Below are positions 62,920 through 64,000 of a stretch of DNA of 64,000 nt, piece by piece. Each line of letters opens with the position of its first letter. Position 1 is the stretch's first letter. This DNA is from Symbiodinium sp. CCMP2592 (taxonomy: Eukaryota; Sar; Dinophyceae; Suessiales; Symbiodiniaceae). The notes beneath the pieces are model-generated. The model was not told the origin of the DNA, did no database searches, and saw only the letters and a list, made by a program, of their open reading frames with translations. The stretch covers positions 186,001-250,000 of the forward strand of contig CAJNDT010000143.1 of the NCBI GenBank assembly GCA_905221615.1, read 5' to 3'. Both the position numbers and the translations under genes were made by a program.

Positions 62920-64000
62920 GCATTCTCAAAGGAAGCTGCCACATCTGCTTGATACCCACATACCACAGGAAGGCCCTTTTTCAAGAAGATGCTACAGAGA
63001 ACCTGTAGAAGCTTCAAGGCCTAAATGGGTCGAAACACCCATTCCTGAAGGTAAACACCGTGCAGCTTCAGATGCGTGTTCGGAGCAGGCCAATCCCTAA
63101 AACGCCTTGAATGCCAAAGCCTGAGGCCTAAGAGCCAAAAGCCTGAACCCCTGAAGCCTTAAACCCGAACGCCCCAAATCCCTACCCTCACCCCCAGACC
63201 CAAAGCGTGCTCCAAGTCCGTCATCTACTCCTGCGCAACGGCCGGGAGAGCAAAGCCAGCGACCGAGGGCCTGGAGTGCTGCTGAATGTGGAGTAGGGCT
63301 CCGGGGCTTAGGATTTAGGAAGTAAGGAACCCAGAAAGCCTAGATGGTTTGCTTGGGTTGGGGTTTAGGGCTCAGGACTTAAGCCATGTTTTGTACTGGT
63401 TGTTGCAGACAACGATCCCCACGTAAACCTTGCAACTCTAAACCCTCAACCCTTACACCCTAAACCCTATAAGCCGAAGAGATCCAATGAAGATCCAGGC
63501 CCCCGAAAGTGCCCAAGTCATGCGGTTTTTATAAGGATATCTTGAGCTACGACAGCTTACTTTGTTTGTAATGCCCCCTGTTCAGCACCTACAAAACAGT
63601 ATGTTCTGATAGTTTTAGGCTTATATAAGGTGCCTAGAAGTGAGATAAGGTTAGTGAGGGTCTGTAAGGTTTCGATGAGGTTTCTGTAAGGGTTCCTTCA
63701 GGGTTCTGCATGGCTTAGAGTTTAGGGATGTCAATTATGATCCTCTGAGCATCAAGCCATGATCTTCGGATTGCAGTCCCGAGGCCCACAGTATCCTAGT
63801 ATTAACTTAGAAGCTGAGTGGATATAAACTTCTTGGGATAAATTTAACCACTATAAAACTGAGAGTGCACATTTTTGGGGGATTATGAACTCAGCAACTA
63901 AGTTAATTAATGGCCAAGACTCGTGGCAGGTAGCGCACTACTTCTAAGTGGTGCTTTGTATCTGCCTTCCATCATCTCATGCCGTCTGCACTGCCAGGCA
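62920..64000. other. No confident gene
   Basis: Unique sequence with a CCCTAAA scrap at 63,436-63,470 and a family S element. Confidence 0.5.
63802..63912. repeat. Foldback element, IR family S
   Basis: TTAACTTAGAAGCTGAGTGG and the CTCAGCAACTAAGTTAA end. Confidence 0.8.

Overview
The window looks like nuclear DNA of a dinoflagellate or a close alveolate relative. The reasons are the plant/alveolate-type telomere heptamer (CCCTAAA/TTTAGGG) scattered as dozens of interstitial blocks, a copia-type polyprotein with the His/Cys pre-integrase motif that I associate with dinoflagellate elements, sparse intron-broken eukaryotic genes, and very many short foldback elements. This is inferred from sequence content alone; species is not determined. 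No prokaryotic operon, CRISPR array or rRNA operon was seen.

Layout. 1-22,260: repeat desert of interstitial telomeric blocks, about 70-200 bp inverted-repeat elements (called IR families A to Z here, my own labels) and a few decayed coding scraps, among them a fossil copia RNase H at 10,715-11,060. 22,262-31,072: a (CAA)n microsatellite split by a young complete copia-type LTR retrotransposon (22,587-30,644) with identical 178-bp LTRs, a 1928-codon gag-pol and a second 3' ORF. The pentamer ACTTC occurs about once every 20-40 bases along the whole element on the sense strand, in all three reading frames and in the LTRs. 32,655-36,910: a possible cyclic-nucleotide-binding fragment followed by an inward-rectifier (Kir-type) K+ channel gene with phase-0 GT-AG introns, one of which is itself a foldback element flanked by a 5-bp direct repeat. 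39,735-40,325: an intronless SEC11-like signal peptidase whose catalytic Ser position reads Gly. 40,330-46,980: dense foldback elements, including two duplicated segments that act as each other's empty site for insertions. 46,985-48,673: GC-rich exons and a KDZ-like transposase remnant with a frameshift. 49,000-64,000: more foldback elements and telomeric blocks with a few weak exon candidates.

The most unusual signals are the ACTTC saturation of the retrotransposon; the foldback-element ecosystem with nesting, related empty sites and an introner-like intron; and telomeric repeats inside foldback elements, once in head-to-head orientation as expected if two healed broken ends were rejoined.

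Limits: all calls were made by eye. Exon boundaries, family names and element borders are estimates (usually within 5-10 bases), and no alignment or database search was run.
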